The notes: generated from the sequence alone by a model not told the origin. Shown: positions 23,612 through 35,238, numbered from the stretch's first letter. The stretch: DNA of 64,000 nt from Flectonema sp. DT1601 (GCA_964019425.1 OZ025781.1:434001-498000), one strand, 5' to 3'. Translations and numbers: made by a program.

Positions 23612-24127
23612 TCTTTTATTTATTTTTAAAGAAAAAACAATCAGTTTAGCGTCTTGACCAGGACGGAAAATAGAAATTAGTCGACAAATTCGATCGATAA
23701 GAAACAATGATAACATTGTTTATTCTTTTATTTTTTTTTTATTTTTTTTTTTATATTCTTTTTATTTATTTTTTAAAGAAAAGAAAACGGAAAATAGAAA
23801 TTAGTCGACAGAGTCGATCGATAAAAAAACAATGATAACATTGTTTATTCTTTTTTTTTTTTTTTTTTTTTTATTCTTTTTATTTATTTTTAGAAAAACA
23901 ATCAGTTTAGCGTCTTGACCAGGACGGAAAATAGAAATTAATCATAGTCGATCGATAAAAAAAAACAATGATAACATTGTTTATTCCCTTTTTTTTTTTT
24001 TTTTTTTTTTTTTTATTCTTTTTAATTATTTTTAGAAAAAACAATCAGTTTAGCGTCTTGACCAGGACGGAAAATAGAAATTAGTCGACAAAGCCGATCG
24101 AAAAAAACAATGATAACATTGTTTATT

Positions 24128-24160
<33 letters not shown>

Positions 24161-25282
24161 TTTTTTTTTAATTTATTTTTAAAGAAGAAACAATCAATTT
24201 AGCGTCTTGACCAGGACGGAAAATAGAAAGTAATCGACATAGTCGATCGATAAAAAAACAATGATAACATTGTTTATTCTTTTTTTTTTTTTTTTTTAAA
24301 TTCTTTTTTATTTATTTTTAAAGAAAAAAAAAATAGAAATTAGTCGACAAGGTCGAACGATAAAAAAAAACAATGATAACATTGTTTAATCTTTTTTTTT
24401 TTATTTTTTTTTTATTTTTTTTTTTATATTCTTTTTTATTAATTTTGAAAAAAACAATCAGTTTAGCGTCTTGACCAGGACGGAAAATAGAAAGTAATCG
24501 ACATAGTCGATCGATAAAAAAACAATGATAACATTGTTTATTCTTTTTTTTTTTTTTTTTTAAATTCTTTTTTATTTATTTTTAAAGAAAAAAACGGAAA
24601 ATAGAAATTAGTCGACAAGGTCGAACGATAAAAAAACAATGATAACATTGTTTAATCTTTTTTTTTTATTTTTTTTTTTATATTCTTTTTTAATTTTGAA
24701 AAAAACAATCAGTTTAGCGTCTTGACCAGGACGGAAAATAGAAAGTAATCGACATAGTCGATCGATAAAAAAACAATGATAACATTGTTTATTCTTTTTT
24801 TTTTTTTTTTTAAATTCTTTTTATTTATTTTTTAAAGAAAAAAAAAGAAAATAGAAATTAGTCGACAGAGTCGATCGATAAAAAAAACAATGATAACACT
24901 GTTTATTCTTTTTTTTTTTTTATTTTTTTTTTTTTATATTCTTTTTTAATTTTGAAAAAAAAAAAACAATCAGTTTAGCGTCTTGACCAGGACGGAAAAT
25001 AGAAAGTGATCGACATAGTCGATCGATAAAAAAAAAAATGATAACATTGTTTATTCTTTTTTTTTTTTTAAATTCTTTTTATTTATTTTTAAAGAAAAAA
25101 AACGGAAAATAGAAATTAGTCGACAAAGTCGAACGATAGAAAAAATAATGATAACATTGTTTATTCTTTTTTTTATTATTTAAAAAAAGGAAACAATCAG
25201 TTTAGCGTCTCGATCAGGACGGAAAATAGAAATTAATCGACATAGTTGATCGATAGAAAAAAAACAATGATAACATTGTTTA

Positions 25283-25315
<33 letters not shown>

Positions 25316-25568
25316 CTTTTAATTATTTTAAAGAAAAAACAATCAGTTTAGCGTCTTGACCAGGACGGAAAATAGAAAGTAATCGACATAGTCGATCGAT
25401 AAAAAAAAAACAATGATAACATTGTTTATTCCTTTTTTTTTATTTTTTTTTTTATTCTTTTCATTTATTTTTAAAGAAAAAACAATCAGTTTAGAGTCCT
25501 GACCAGGACGGAAAATTGAAAGTGATCGACATAGTCGATCGATAAAAAAACAATGATAACATTGATTA

Positions 25569-25599
<31 letters not shown>

Positions 25600-25697
25600 C
25601 TTTTAATTATTTTTTAAAGAAAAAACAATCAGTTTAGCGTCTTGACCAGGACGAAAAATAGAAAGTGATCGACATAGTCGATCGATAAAAAAACAAT
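22572..25697 (+). repeat. Satellite S, long forward array
   Basis: About 22-24 monomers beginning with the junction variant. The array stops inside the CAATGATAACATTG palindrome at 25,697, where element R is inserted. Confidence 0.9.
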
Positions 25698-26377
25698 GAT
25701 GAGTTGAGTTTACCAGGTGAGATTTGGACTGTTAGCTTTTGGCTAAGGCCCTCCCTGAAGAGCAAGAACAAAAGAACTACTCACACCTGAAGAAAACATA
25801 CACAAAGAACACACTGTAAGCTGTGTGTGTATTTTGTGTTTGTCACAACAGGAGAGAAAAGAAAGAATGTCAAGGTTGGTCACCTTGCCTATCAACGCAC
25901 AACATTGGTGGTCTCTACTAGACCCTGAGTGATCCCACTGGATCTCTCATCGTTCATAGTACCCTATGTGAAGTTATAAAATCAAAGGTAAACTATGAAC
26001 TACAAATGACTTAGCCTGTTATTATAATGCCACAGGCAGGCCCTGCATTCAGCAACTATCCAGCAGTGCTTGGATGTCCTGATCTTCTTCTAAAAAAAGA
26101 AAGAAAAACAAAACTGTAGCTGGGATCACTCAGGATCAACAGACTACCAATGCTACCTGTTGTACTTGCTCACTATGGGGGGTGATGCCAAACACCCAGA
26201 AGTACTAAACTGCTTTCCTTCTTGCTGCCCAGGAGTTTCTGACCAGAACTAATAGAAAATAAAAAGTAGATGGGAAACAATAAAAAGTAAAATGGATATA
26301 ACTGAAGTTAAACAAGACAAATGAAGTAACAGACCAGAACAGAAAGAGAATTGTAATAGAAGATTACAAATAAAAAA

Positions 26378-26566
26378 ATGCAAGTATCAACACATTATCA
26401 AGATACACCAGCAGCTAACAAACAACATAAAATTGAAGATCAGTTGCCAGAGTATTTCAACCATGGTAGAATACTCGCCCCTCTGGCAGGGATTATCCCA
26501 GACTTGTCCTTTAATTTAGTTGGACACCATGGCTTACAACCCTTCCAGAGGGAAGCACCATTATGA
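26378..26566 (+). CDS. Small frame conserved in both R copies, hypothetical
   Basis: A 62-codon frame (start MQVSTHYQDTPAANKQHK, end FQREAPL). The R copy on the other strand (36,220-36,408) has the same frame with only two adjacent residues changed (YQ to NL). No family is recognised. The copies are similar at the DNA level, so conservation of the frame is weak evidence. It may be a leader-type peptide or chance. Confidence 0.25.
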   Translation: MQVSTHYQDTPAANKQHKIEDQLPEYFNHGRILAPLAGIIPDLSFNLVGHHGLQPFQREAPL

Positions 26567-26810
26567 CTTCTATTTTTTTTCTTCAAGAAAATCATAAGGT
26601 GGTAACAAAGAAAAATGCTAAGAGGAACCCCTTATTAACACCTAAGACATCTAAACTGCAGCCCAGCTTATGCCCAATGCACTAACAGGTCATTCCCTCA
26701 CACTCAGATCAAAAAATCAAAGTTCAGAGTGCATCTTAGCATGAGTGAGAGAATTTCCTCCCGCTTTTTTTGAACAAAAGGGATAGAAGAGGGGATAGAA
26801 AACGAACATG

Positions 26811-27000
26811 AATTCGATAGAGTGGGAAGTAACGGACTGGGAGCTTTTGGCTCCTGCCCTATTCCCGATGTAAACTTTCTTTTTATTTTTTTTTTTTTTT
26901 AACAGGCCCAGAGGGCGACAATGACTGTTGCTGACCAAGGAATAATATTCAAATGAATTTTCGTTTCAAAGAAACGAACAGAATTAAGAGAGAGGCAGAG

Positions 27001-27031
<31 letters not shown>

Positions 27032-27213
27032 AAAAAATATGAAGAGGAAATAATCAAACATGAAAAAAATAAAAAAAAAAAAAATAAAATATAAATAAAA
27101 AACGTTGTATGAAAAAGGAAAAAAAAAAAAAAAAAAAAAAAAAAGACCAGAAAAGGAAAGAGAAAATGAAAAGGTATAATATTATTGTGGGGATATGAGG
27201 ATAGCAGGGAGAT

Positions 27214-27244
<31 letters not shown>

Positions 27245-27284
27245 ATTTATTATTTAAAAAAAAAAAAAAAAAAAAAAAAAGGAA
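26811..27284 (+). repeat. Module E2 nested in element R
   Basis: E2 from GAATTCGATAGAGTGGG to GATGCTC (about 27,218), followed by TTATTTATTATTTAAAA...GGAAACA, the first bases of the S junction monomer. E2 therefore arrived together with satellite sequence. Confidence 0.8.
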
Positions 27285-27663
27285 ACATCTAAGCTGCTAA
27301 GTATTTCTGCTAAGTGAGAAACACTTAGCAGAAATACTTAGCAGCTTTTAAGGAGCTGAAAAGCAAAAAAAAAAATCTAAGTGAGAAACACTTAGTAGAA
27401 ACACTTTGTAGCTAATTGAGCTGAAAATAAAAAAATAAAAAAATTTCTAAGTGAGAGATACTTAGCAACTTTTAGAACAAATATTTCAGTAAATAACCTG
27501 TTGAAATGGTAGTTAATGTAACCATTACAGGTTTGATGCCAATACTGACAAAGACTGAGTTGAGTTTACCAGGTGAGATTTGGACTGTTAGCTTTTGGCT
27601 AAGGCCCTCCCTGAAGAGCAAGAACAAAAGAACTACTCACACCTGAAGAAAACATACACAAAG

Positions 27664-27678
27664 ATAACATTGTTTATT

Positions 27679-27717
<39 letters not shown>

Positions 27718-27830
27718 CTTCTTATTATTTTTTAAAGAAAAAACAATCAGTTTAGCGTCTTGACCAGGACGGAAAATAGAAAGTAATCGACATAGTCGAT
27801 CGATAAAATAAAAACAATGATAACATTGTT
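27664..27830 (+). repeat. Satellite S, forward monomer
   Basis: The remainder of the S palindrome plus one full monomer, up to the TA target of MITE family 1 copy b. Confidence 0.85.
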
Positions 27831-27832
27831 TA

Positions 27833-28259
27833 CTGTAAAGGGAAATATTCTCGCGGGGAAATATTCTTGCGGGGAAATATTCCCGCGGGGAAATATTCTC
27901 GCGGATTTGGGGATTTTTTTTCAAACTCGCGGGTTTTTCCCCACAAGAATATTTCCCTGCCACAGAGGATTTTTGCAAAAGTGATCAAGAATGTGATGAA
28001 TCATCAAGTGCAAGCTGGAAAAAAGAATTATTTACCAGCAAACACAACTAAAAACAACCATGCTGCATAATGAAAATAATTTTTGTTGTAGCTTTCCTTT
28101 GTAACACATGTTTTTTCTTCACAGAAAGGAACTAAAAAAATGGCTGAATAAAAATATATGCTGGCAGGGAAATACTCTCGCGGGGAAAAATTCTCGCGGA
28201 TTTAGAAAAGATAAAAAAAACTCGCGGGTTTTTCCCCACAAGAATATTTTCCTTTACAG
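27833..28259 (-). mobile_element. MITE family 1, copy b (TA target)
   Basis: TIR CTGTAAAGGGAAATATTC with TA at 27,831-27,832 and 28,260-28,261. It is inverted relative to the copy at 2,757-3,203; internal landmarks such as GTGAAGAAAA appear as TTTTCTTCAC. It is inserted in the GTTTATTC segment of an S monomer. Confidence 0.85.
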
Positions 28260-28261
28260 TA

Positions 28262-29150
28262 TTCCTTTTTTTTTTTTTTTTTATTCTTTTTATTTATTTT
28301 TAAAGAAAAAACAATCAGTTTAGCGTCCTGACCAGGACGGGAAATAGAAAGTGATCGACATAGTCGATCGATAAAAAAACAATGATAACATTGTTTATTC
28401 TTTTTTTTTTGTTTTTTTTTTTTTTATTCTTTTTATTTATTTTTTAAAGAAAAAACAATCAGTTTAGCGTCCTGACCAGGACGGAAAATAGAAAGTAATC
28501 GACATAGTCGATCGATAAAATAAAAACAATGATAACATTGTTTATTCCTTTTTTTTTTTTTTTTTATTCTTTTTATTTATTTTTAAAGAAAAAACAATCA
28601 GTTTAGCGTCCTGACCAGGACGGAAAATAGAAAGTAATCGACATAGTCGATCGTTAAAAAAAAACAATGATAACATTGTTTAATCTTTTTTTTTTTTTTT
28701 TTTTTTTTTTTATTCTTTTTATTTATTTAGAAAAAACAATCAGTTTAGCGTCTTGACCAGGACGGAAAATAGAAATTAGTCGACAAAGTCGATCGATAAA
28801 AAAACAATGATAACATTGTTTATTCTTTTTTTTTTGTTTTTTTTTTTTTTATTCTTTTTATTTATTTTTTAAAGAAAAAACAATCAGTTTAGCGTCCTGA
28901 CCAGGACGGAAAATAGAAAGTAATCGACATAGTCGATCGTTAAAAAAAAACAATGATAACATTGTTTAATCTTTTTTTTTTTTTTTTTTTTTTTTTTATT
29001 CTTTTTATTTATTTAGAAAAAACAATCAGTTTAGCGTCTTGACCAGGACGGAAAATAGAAATTAGTCGACAAAGTCGATCGATAAAAAAACAATGATAAC
29101 ATTGTTTATTCTTTTTTTTTTTTTTTTTTTTAAATTCTTTTTATTTATTT
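28262..29150 (+). repeat. Satellite S, forward array
   Basis: Six monomers. Two blocks (28,640-28,830 and 28,920-29,110) are nearly identical. Confidence 0.9.
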
Positions 29151-29159
29151 TTTCTCTTA

Positions 29160-30240
29160 TTTCTTTTTTTCTTTTTCTTTTACTCTAATATGAAATATTT
29201 TTGAACAAAATGAAAGTTTGGTTTGTATACTTTATTTTTATTTTATTTTATTTAATTTGTTAAAAGAAAACAGGTAACTTTACATGAGCATCGGCTCTAA
29301 CGGCTCTGGCGAAGCGAGTGAACGAGTCTGATTGCTGAGTATTGTATTCTGTTTTCTTGTTCTTTTTTTAATTTATTTCAAACAGGGCAACAGGGGGAAA
29401 GTTTGGTTTGTATCCCCTGGGTGTTTAGCGTCACCTGTTGAGGTGTAATGTATTCTGTTTACTTCTATCCCTTTGTTTTTTTTTTTTTTTTTTTATTTCA
29501 AACAGGACAGCAGGGGGAAAGTTTGTTTCGTACCCCCCGGGTGCTTAGCGTCACCCTCCATGCGATGCTTGCGCAGGGAGAGCCAAGGGTCGAGAACCCT
29601 GGAGATTACCTTTGTTTCTTTTTGTGACTGGATTGCAGTGGCGCAACCCATCACCCCACCTGTTGGTATCTTTTTATTTTTTTTATTTAAAGAAAAAAGC
29701 AGGCTAAGTCGCCTGAGCTGGCATCGCCAGAATATTTAACTTCACATGGCAATGTCAGCTCGTGAAGGGATCCAGTTGGATCAAAGGTTTTCTCCCCCCC
29801 CACTCTATTTATCGTCATTGGTGCGCACCTTCGAACAGGAAGGCCAACACTGACGGAATTTTTTACTTCTCTTCCCAGGGTTGAACCTTGGGAAAAAAAC
29901 AAACAATAAACACAGTGTAGACAAACACCCGCCGGACATCTGCAGAGCAGCGATCGATGTCGATGTCTTCGTTGTCGAACTTCCTGGCGTTTATGTTTTT
30001 GTTTTTAACAACAACACAACACCAACTAACAGGTTTGTCTCATTGCCCGTTCTTTCTTGTTTCCCTTTGCCGCCGGAAGAACGAAGGTCGACGGAGGTCC
30101 GAAGCATTGCTTGCGATGATGTTCCGGTATGTGTTGCGTCTCTGTTATTTGTTTGTTTCAACTCAATTGGCTTCGTCCTGTTCGTTGGGAAGGGCCTGAA
30201 TCAAAAGTTCACTGCCCCTATTCCTCTCCCAAATTTCTTA
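29160..30240 (-). mobile_element. Element E6, copy 2 (inverted)
   Basis: Nearly identical to 6,086-7,165 but on the opposite strand. It lacks about 21 bp present in copy 1 near 6,215-6,240. Its outer end at about 29,190 carries ATTTTTGAACAAAATG, also found at the palindrome centre (13,720 and 14,390). It joins reverse satellite at 30,241. Confidence 0.65.
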
Positions 30241-30829
30241 TTCTATTTTCCGTCCTGGTCAAGACGCTAAACTGATTGTTTTTTTTTTTTCAAAATTAAT
30301 AAAAAAAGAATATAAAAAAAAAAAATAAAAAAAAAGATTAAACAATGTTATCATTGTTTTTTTATCAATCGACTTTGTCGACTAATTTCTATTTTCCGTC
30401 CTGGTCAAGACGCTAAACTGATTGTTTTTTCTAAATAAATAAAAAGAATAAAAAAAAAAAAAAAAAAAAAAAAAGATTAAACAATGTTATCATTGTTTTT
30501 TTTTATCGATCGACTATGTCGATTACTTTCTATTTTCCGTCCTGGTCAGGACGCTAAACTGATTGTTTTTTCTTTAAAAAATAAATAAAAAGAATAAAAA
30601 AAAAAAAAAAAAAAAAAAAAGAATAAACAATGTTATCATTGTTTTTTTATCGATCGACTATGTCGATCACTTTCTATTTTCCGTCCTGGTCAAGACGCTA
30701 AACTGATTGTTTTTTTTTCAAAATTAATAAAAAAGAATACAAAAAAAAATAAAAAAAAAAGAATAAACAATGTTATCATTGTTTTTTTTTTATCGTTCGA
30801 CTTTGTTGACTAATTTCTATTTTCCGTTA

Positions 30830-30864
<35 letters not shown>

Positions 30865-31796
30865 AATAAACAATGTTATCATTGTTTTTTTTCTTATCGA
30901 TCGACTATGTCGATTACTTTCTATTTTCCGTCCTGGTCAAGACGCTAAACTGATTGTTTTTTCTTTAAAAAAAAAAAAAAAGGATTAAAAAAAAAAAAAA
31001 AAGAATAAACAATGTTATCATTGTTTTTTTTTATCGATCGACTATGTCGATCACTTTCTATTTTCCGTCCTGGTCAAGACGCTAAACTGATTGTTTTTTT
31101 TTTTTTTTTTCAAAATTAATAAAAAAGAATATAAAAAAAAATAAAAAAAAAAGAATAAACAATGTTATCATTGTTTTTTTTTTTATCGCTCGACTTTGTT
31201 GACTAATTTCTATTTTCCGTTTTTTTTTTTCTTTTTAAAAAATAAATAAAAAGAATTTAAAAAAAAAAAAAAAAAAGAGTAAACAATGTTATCATTGTTT
31301 TTTTTTATCGATCGACTATGTCGATTACTTTCTATTTTCCGTCCTGGTCAAGACGCTAAACTGATTGTTTTTTTTTCAAAATTAATAAAAAAGAATATAA
31401 AAAAAAACAAAAAAAAAAAAAAAGAATAAACAATGTTATCATTGTTTTTTTTTTATCGTTCGACTTTGTCGACTAATTTTTATTTTCCGTTTTTTTTTCT
31501 TTAAAAATAAATAAAAAGAATTTAAAAAAAAAAAAAAAAAAAGAATAAACAATGTTATCATTGTTTTTTTATCGATCGACTATGTCGATCACTTTCTATT
31601 TTCCGTCCTGGTCAAGACGCTAAACTGATTGTTTTTTCTTTAAAATAATAAAAAGGATTAAAAAAAAAAAAAAAAAAAAAAAAGAATAAACAATGTTATC
31701 ATTGTTTTTTATCGATCGACTATGTCGATCACTTTCTACTTTCCGTCCTGGTCAAGACGCTAAACTGATTGTTTTTTCTTTAAAAAATAATTAAAA

Positions 31797-31829
<33 letters not shown>

Positions 31830-32229
31830 AATAAACAATGTTATCATTGTTTTTTTATCGATCGACTATGTCGATCACTTTCAATTTTCCGTCCTGGTCA
31901 GGACGCTAAACTGATTGTTTTTTCTTTAAAAATAAATAAAAAGAATAAAAAAAAAAAAAAAAAAAAAAGGAATAAACAATGTTATCATTGTTTTTTTTTT
32001 ATCGATCGACTATGTCGATTACTTTCTATTTTCCGTCCTGGTCAAGACGCTAAACTGATTGTTTTTTCTTTAAAATAATTAAAAGGATTTAAAAAAAAAA
32101 AAAAAAAAAAAAAGAATAAACAATGTTATCATTGTTTTTTTTTCTATCGATCGACTATGTCGATTAATTTCTATTTTCCGTCCTGATCGAGACGCTAAAC
32201 TGATTGTTTCCTTTTTTTAAATAATAAAT

Positions 32230-32257
<28 letters not shown>
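30241..32257 (-). repeat. Satellite S, reverse array
   Basis: About fourteen reverse monomers ending with the E2 junction variant. Confidence 0.9.
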
Positions 32258-32261
<4 letters not shown>

Positions 32262-32504
32262 ATCTCCCTGCTATCCTCATATCCCCACAATAATATTATA
32301 CCTTTTCATTTTCTCTTTCCTTTTCTGGTCTTTTTTTTTCTTTTTTTCCTTTTTCATACAACGTTTTTTATTTATATTTTTTTTTTTTTTTGGGAAAACC
32401 CCTAATTCCACAAAAATAGTTTGCGAAATCGCCAACTCATCACAAAAATTTTAACCGCTCGAAACAACCCAACATGACGGGAATATTTTCAGAATTTTCG
32501 GAGC

Positions 32505-32580
32505 TCCGGTGGTTTATTGGTTATGACCGCCGAATCATGACCCGGAGGTCTCGGGTTCGAACCCCGTGACATCCTTTTTT
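32505..32580 (+). repeat. tRNA-like segment (A box, B box, T-run)
   Basis: TGGTTTATTGG (32,510-32,520) fits a pol III A box and GGTTCGAACCC (32,554-32,564) is a perfect B box/T-loop. A T6 run follows at 32,575. The sequence expected to form the 5' acceptor strand does not pair with GACATCC at the 3' end, so a functional tRNA is not supported. A SINE-like or captured tRNA-derived piece is more likely. A related copy is at 52,784-52,852 on the minus strand. Confidence 0.6.
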
Positions 32581-32924
32581 CTCTTTTTCGTAATGACGGA
32601 AAATGTGACCAAAACATAGTCAAAGGGCGGATTGATCACCCACTGGTCGAGTTGAGACATATTCCCGTTGCAATAAATCACCAAGACCCCTCCCGTGTGA
32701 TCGATCACTTTAAAATGTTACTGTGCAGTTCACCAGTGAGACTAAGACCTCCAACCAAAATTCACCAGACTTCAAGCAGCATTCCAAATTAGGTAATTTT
32801 TGTCAGACACATTCGAACCATCGAGAACAGAAATTCTCACGTTAGTAAAAGCCTGACCTTTAGAAATGTGGCTTAACGATCCTCATCATTGATGTAGGTT
32901 TCGTGACTTAGAAGCCGTCAATGT

Positions 32925-33204
32925 GGCCCTCCTCCCAGCCAAACTCCCCACCTGACTGGTGTCTCCAAACGAGGGGTCGAGCCGAAGCCCGTTTGTCGCT
33001 GGAATCGGAAAAGCTACGAGTCCGAAACCCTAACCTCCGAAGAGGCAGCTGCCGTTCCCCCATCATTGGATAAGTAAAGCGACGATAAGAGTAGTGGTAT
33101 TTCATTGTTGGTAAACCTCCCACCTATAACTACACCCTTCGCCAGATAGTAGGTAGGGACAGAAGGAATCTCATTAGTCCATTCATGCGCGTCTTTGATT
33201 AGAA

Positions 33205-33236
<32 letters not shown>

Positions 33237-33243
33237 CAGTTGC
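32925..33243 (-). rRNA. LSU (28S-type) rRNA fragment, pseudogene
   Basis: Read on the minus strand from 33,243, the sequence contains GACTCTCTTAAGGTAGCC, AAATGCCTCGTC, GACGCGCATGAATGGA, then TGAAATACCACTAC and CAGGTGGGGAGTTTGGCTGG. These are hallmark conserved blocks of eukaryotic large-subunit rRNA in the correct order. Roughly 100 nt expected between CTACTATCTGGCGAA and the TGAAATACC block is missing or changed (junction near 33,137). Similarity may continue more weakly to about 32,640. The truncation and the position inside a transposon make this a captured fragment, not an rRNA gene. Confidence 0.85.
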
Positions 33244-33326
33244 AAATTTGTTTTTTCAAGTTGGACTTTGTACGGAACAGGCGGGCTTTTATTAGGGGCT
33301 CCCCCCCCCCTTGGGGGGGTTGGGGG

Positions 33327-33363
33327 GGCTTGCGTCCCGCCAAGAATTTGGCGGACGCAAGCC
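33327..33363. other. GC-rich hairpin beside C/G runs
   Basis: GGCTTGCGTCC and GCCAA pair with TTTGGCGG and ACGCAAGCC (16 bp, one bulged C, loop GAA). A C-run, TT and two G-runs lie immediately to the left (about 33,300-33,328), with G-quadruplex potential. Confidence 0.75.
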
Positions 33364-33787
33364 ACCCTTGCACTCTTCCCGCTTGGTAGGCTAAAAAACA
33401 AAAAACCCGCCGCAAGCCAAATTTCTGGGTCAAGTTCGAGTCCTGGTGGACAACTTTTTTTTGTAGGGAGTTGGCGATTTCGCAAACTATTTTTGTTGAA
33501 TTAGAGGTTTTCCCTTTTTTTTTTTTTTTCATGTTTGATTATTTCCTCTTCATATTTTTTTTCTATTCTTTCTTTTTTTTTTTTTTTTTTTTTTCTCTAC
33601 CTCTCTCTTAATTCTGTTCGTTTCTTTGAAATGAAAATTCATTTGAATATTATTCCTTGGTCAGCAACCATCATTGTCGCCCTTTGGGCCTGTTAAAAAA
33701 AAAAAAAAAAAAAAAAAGAAAGTTTACATCGGGAATAGGGCAGGAGCCAAAAGCTCCCAGTCCGTTACTTCCCACTTTATCGAAATT

Positions 33788-33938
33788 CAGCTTTTATTAA
33801 TTTTGAAAAAAAAAAAACAATCAGTTTAGCGTCTTGACCAGGACGGAAAATAGAAAGTAATCGACATAGTCGATCGATAAAAAAAACAATGATAACATTG
33901 TTTATTCTTTTTTTATTTTATTTTTTTTAATATTCTTT

Positions 33939-33980
<42 letters not shown>

Positions 33981-34135
33981 CCTTTTTATTATTTCAAAGA
34001 AAAAATAATCACTTTAGCGTCTTGACCAGGACGGAAAATAGAAAGTGATCGACATAGTCGATCGATAAAAAAAACAATGATAACATTGTTTACTCTTTTA
34101 TAATTTTTTTTTATTTTTTTATTTGTTTTTAAAAA
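33788..34135 (+). repeat. Satellite S, forward block
   Basis: Two monomers with an unusually long T-run between them, ending in the terminal variant before E3. Confidence 0.85.
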
Positions 34136-34139
34136 AAAA

Positions 34140-34520
34140 AAAAAAACAAGCGGAATTGATCATAATGGGTGGTAGGGGTTGTTATAACTTCGTTTGAAAA
34201 TTCTTCTTTTTTGATTTCTTTTTTTTTTTTTTCTTTTTATAGGAGTTAAGATCACTTTCAGGAGACAACACATAAACGAGAGCAGCAAGCAGAGTTGACA
34301 CTATCAATTCAAATTTGAAATACCGGGAATTTATTTACAAGGAGGTATCTCAAGTGACTTGGTATCTCTAGCGTGTCGGTATCTCTGGAGTGCTGGTATC
34401 TCGTATGTGCGTTGGTATCTCATGAGTGATGGTATCTCTTGTGCATTGGAGAAACGAAAAAGAATGTCATGACATGACGGAAGAATTGAGGAATTGAGTT
34501 AACATGTTCAATTTAACTTA
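34140..34520 (+). repeat. Module E3, forward copy
   Basis: Same start and six GGTATCTC iterons (about 34,345-34,440) as the other copies. Confidence 0.85.
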
Positions 34521-34524
34521 TTTA

Positions 34525-35235
34525 AACTTTTTTTTTTTTAACAGACCGTAACTATTTGAAAATAAAATGTAGATGGGAAACAGTGAAAAGTAAAATGGAT
34601 GATAAAATTAAATGAGAAATATGACATAACAGACCAGATAGAGAGTATTAAAAGGTTAGTTAAAATTAAGACCGATTAGTCAGTAAGGTCTTGACTAGGA
34701 CCAACAAAAAAAAAAAAAAAAAATAAATAAATAAATAGATAAATAAATAACGATCAAGCTGAGCTGATCTTGTTTTTATTAAAATAAGGGGAGCGGGAGG
34801 GATGGAAGGAATAAAGGAAAAAAAAAAAGAAAAGGTCGATCAATTGGAACTGAATGTCGAGAAGAAGAAGACAATTATTTTAAAGGTCGATCGGCATAGC
34901 CGATCGTTGAGAAAAATAAACAGATATAAATACAATCAGTTTAAATTTAAAAAAAAAAAAAAAAAAAGATTAACGATCAAGCTGAGCTGATCTTGTTTTT
35001 ATTAAAATAAGGGGAGCGGGAGGGATGGAAGGAATAAAGGAAAAAAAAAAGAAAAGGTCGATCAATTGGATCTGAACGTCGAGAAGAAGAAGACAATTAT
35101 TTTAAAGGTCGATCGGCATAGCCGATCGTTGAGAAAAATAAACAGATATAAATACAATCAGTTTAAATTTAAAAAAAAAAAAAAAAAAAAAAAGATTAAT
35201 GATCAAGCTGAGCTGATCTTGTTTTTATTAAAATA
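34525..35235 (+). repeat. Module E4, forward tandem copy
   Basis: Leader plus three tandem units with GATCGGCATAGCCGATC dyads. It stops at AAAATAA directly before retrotransposon coding sequence at 35,236. Confidence 0.85.
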
Positions 35236-35238
35236 AGA

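Larger units (their letters stand above)
25698..27663 (+). mobile_element. Element R, copy A (split by E2)
   Basis: It begins with GAGTTGAGTTTACCAGG and ends ...ACATACACAAAG at 27,663. The two satellite halves CAATGAT and (G)ATAACATTG flank it, so the insertion cut an S palindrome. The first 107 bp or so are repeated directly at 27,556-27,663, giving terminal direct repeats. An E2 copy with the start of a junction monomer sits inside (about 26,811-27,284). CTAAGTGAGAAACACTTAG hairpins lie at about 27,310-27,400. A second copy, inverted and without the E2 insertion, is at 35,452-37,080. It resembles a short direct-repeat-flanked non-autonomous element, but the superfamily is not clear. Confidence 0.7.
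32392..33514. mobile_element. TIR element carrying rRNA and tRNA-like cargo
   Basis: The 47-bp terminal inverted repeats match at about 45 positions. Each starts GGGAAAACC and contains AATAGTTTGCGAAATCGCC. The element lies in the T-run of E2, so the target duplication is hidden. The cargo is a tRNA-like segment near the left end, an antisense LSU rRNA fragment and a GC-rich hairpin with G-runs near the right end. No transposase frame is visible, so it is non-autonomous. A diverged single end of the same family lies at 38,934-38,983. Confidence 0.8.
32258..33787 (-). repeat. Module E2, reverse copy split by a TIR element
   Basis: E2 sequence occupies 32,258-32,391 and resumes at 33,515-33,787. 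The break is inside the T-run that precedes CATGTTTGATTATTTCC in other copies, so the 1.12 kb insertion is younger than this E2 copy. Confidence 0.85.

Noticed and set aside
32505..32580. A functional tRNA gene
   Set aside because: A and B boxes are present, but the acceptor stem cannot pair and the T-stem has a mismatch.
33219..33532. Minus- and plus-strand frames of 78-98 codons at the right end of the rRNA-carrying element
   Set aside because: They overlap an rRNA-derived region, G/C runs and a TIR; Gly/Pro-rich translation of homopolymers, no protein family.
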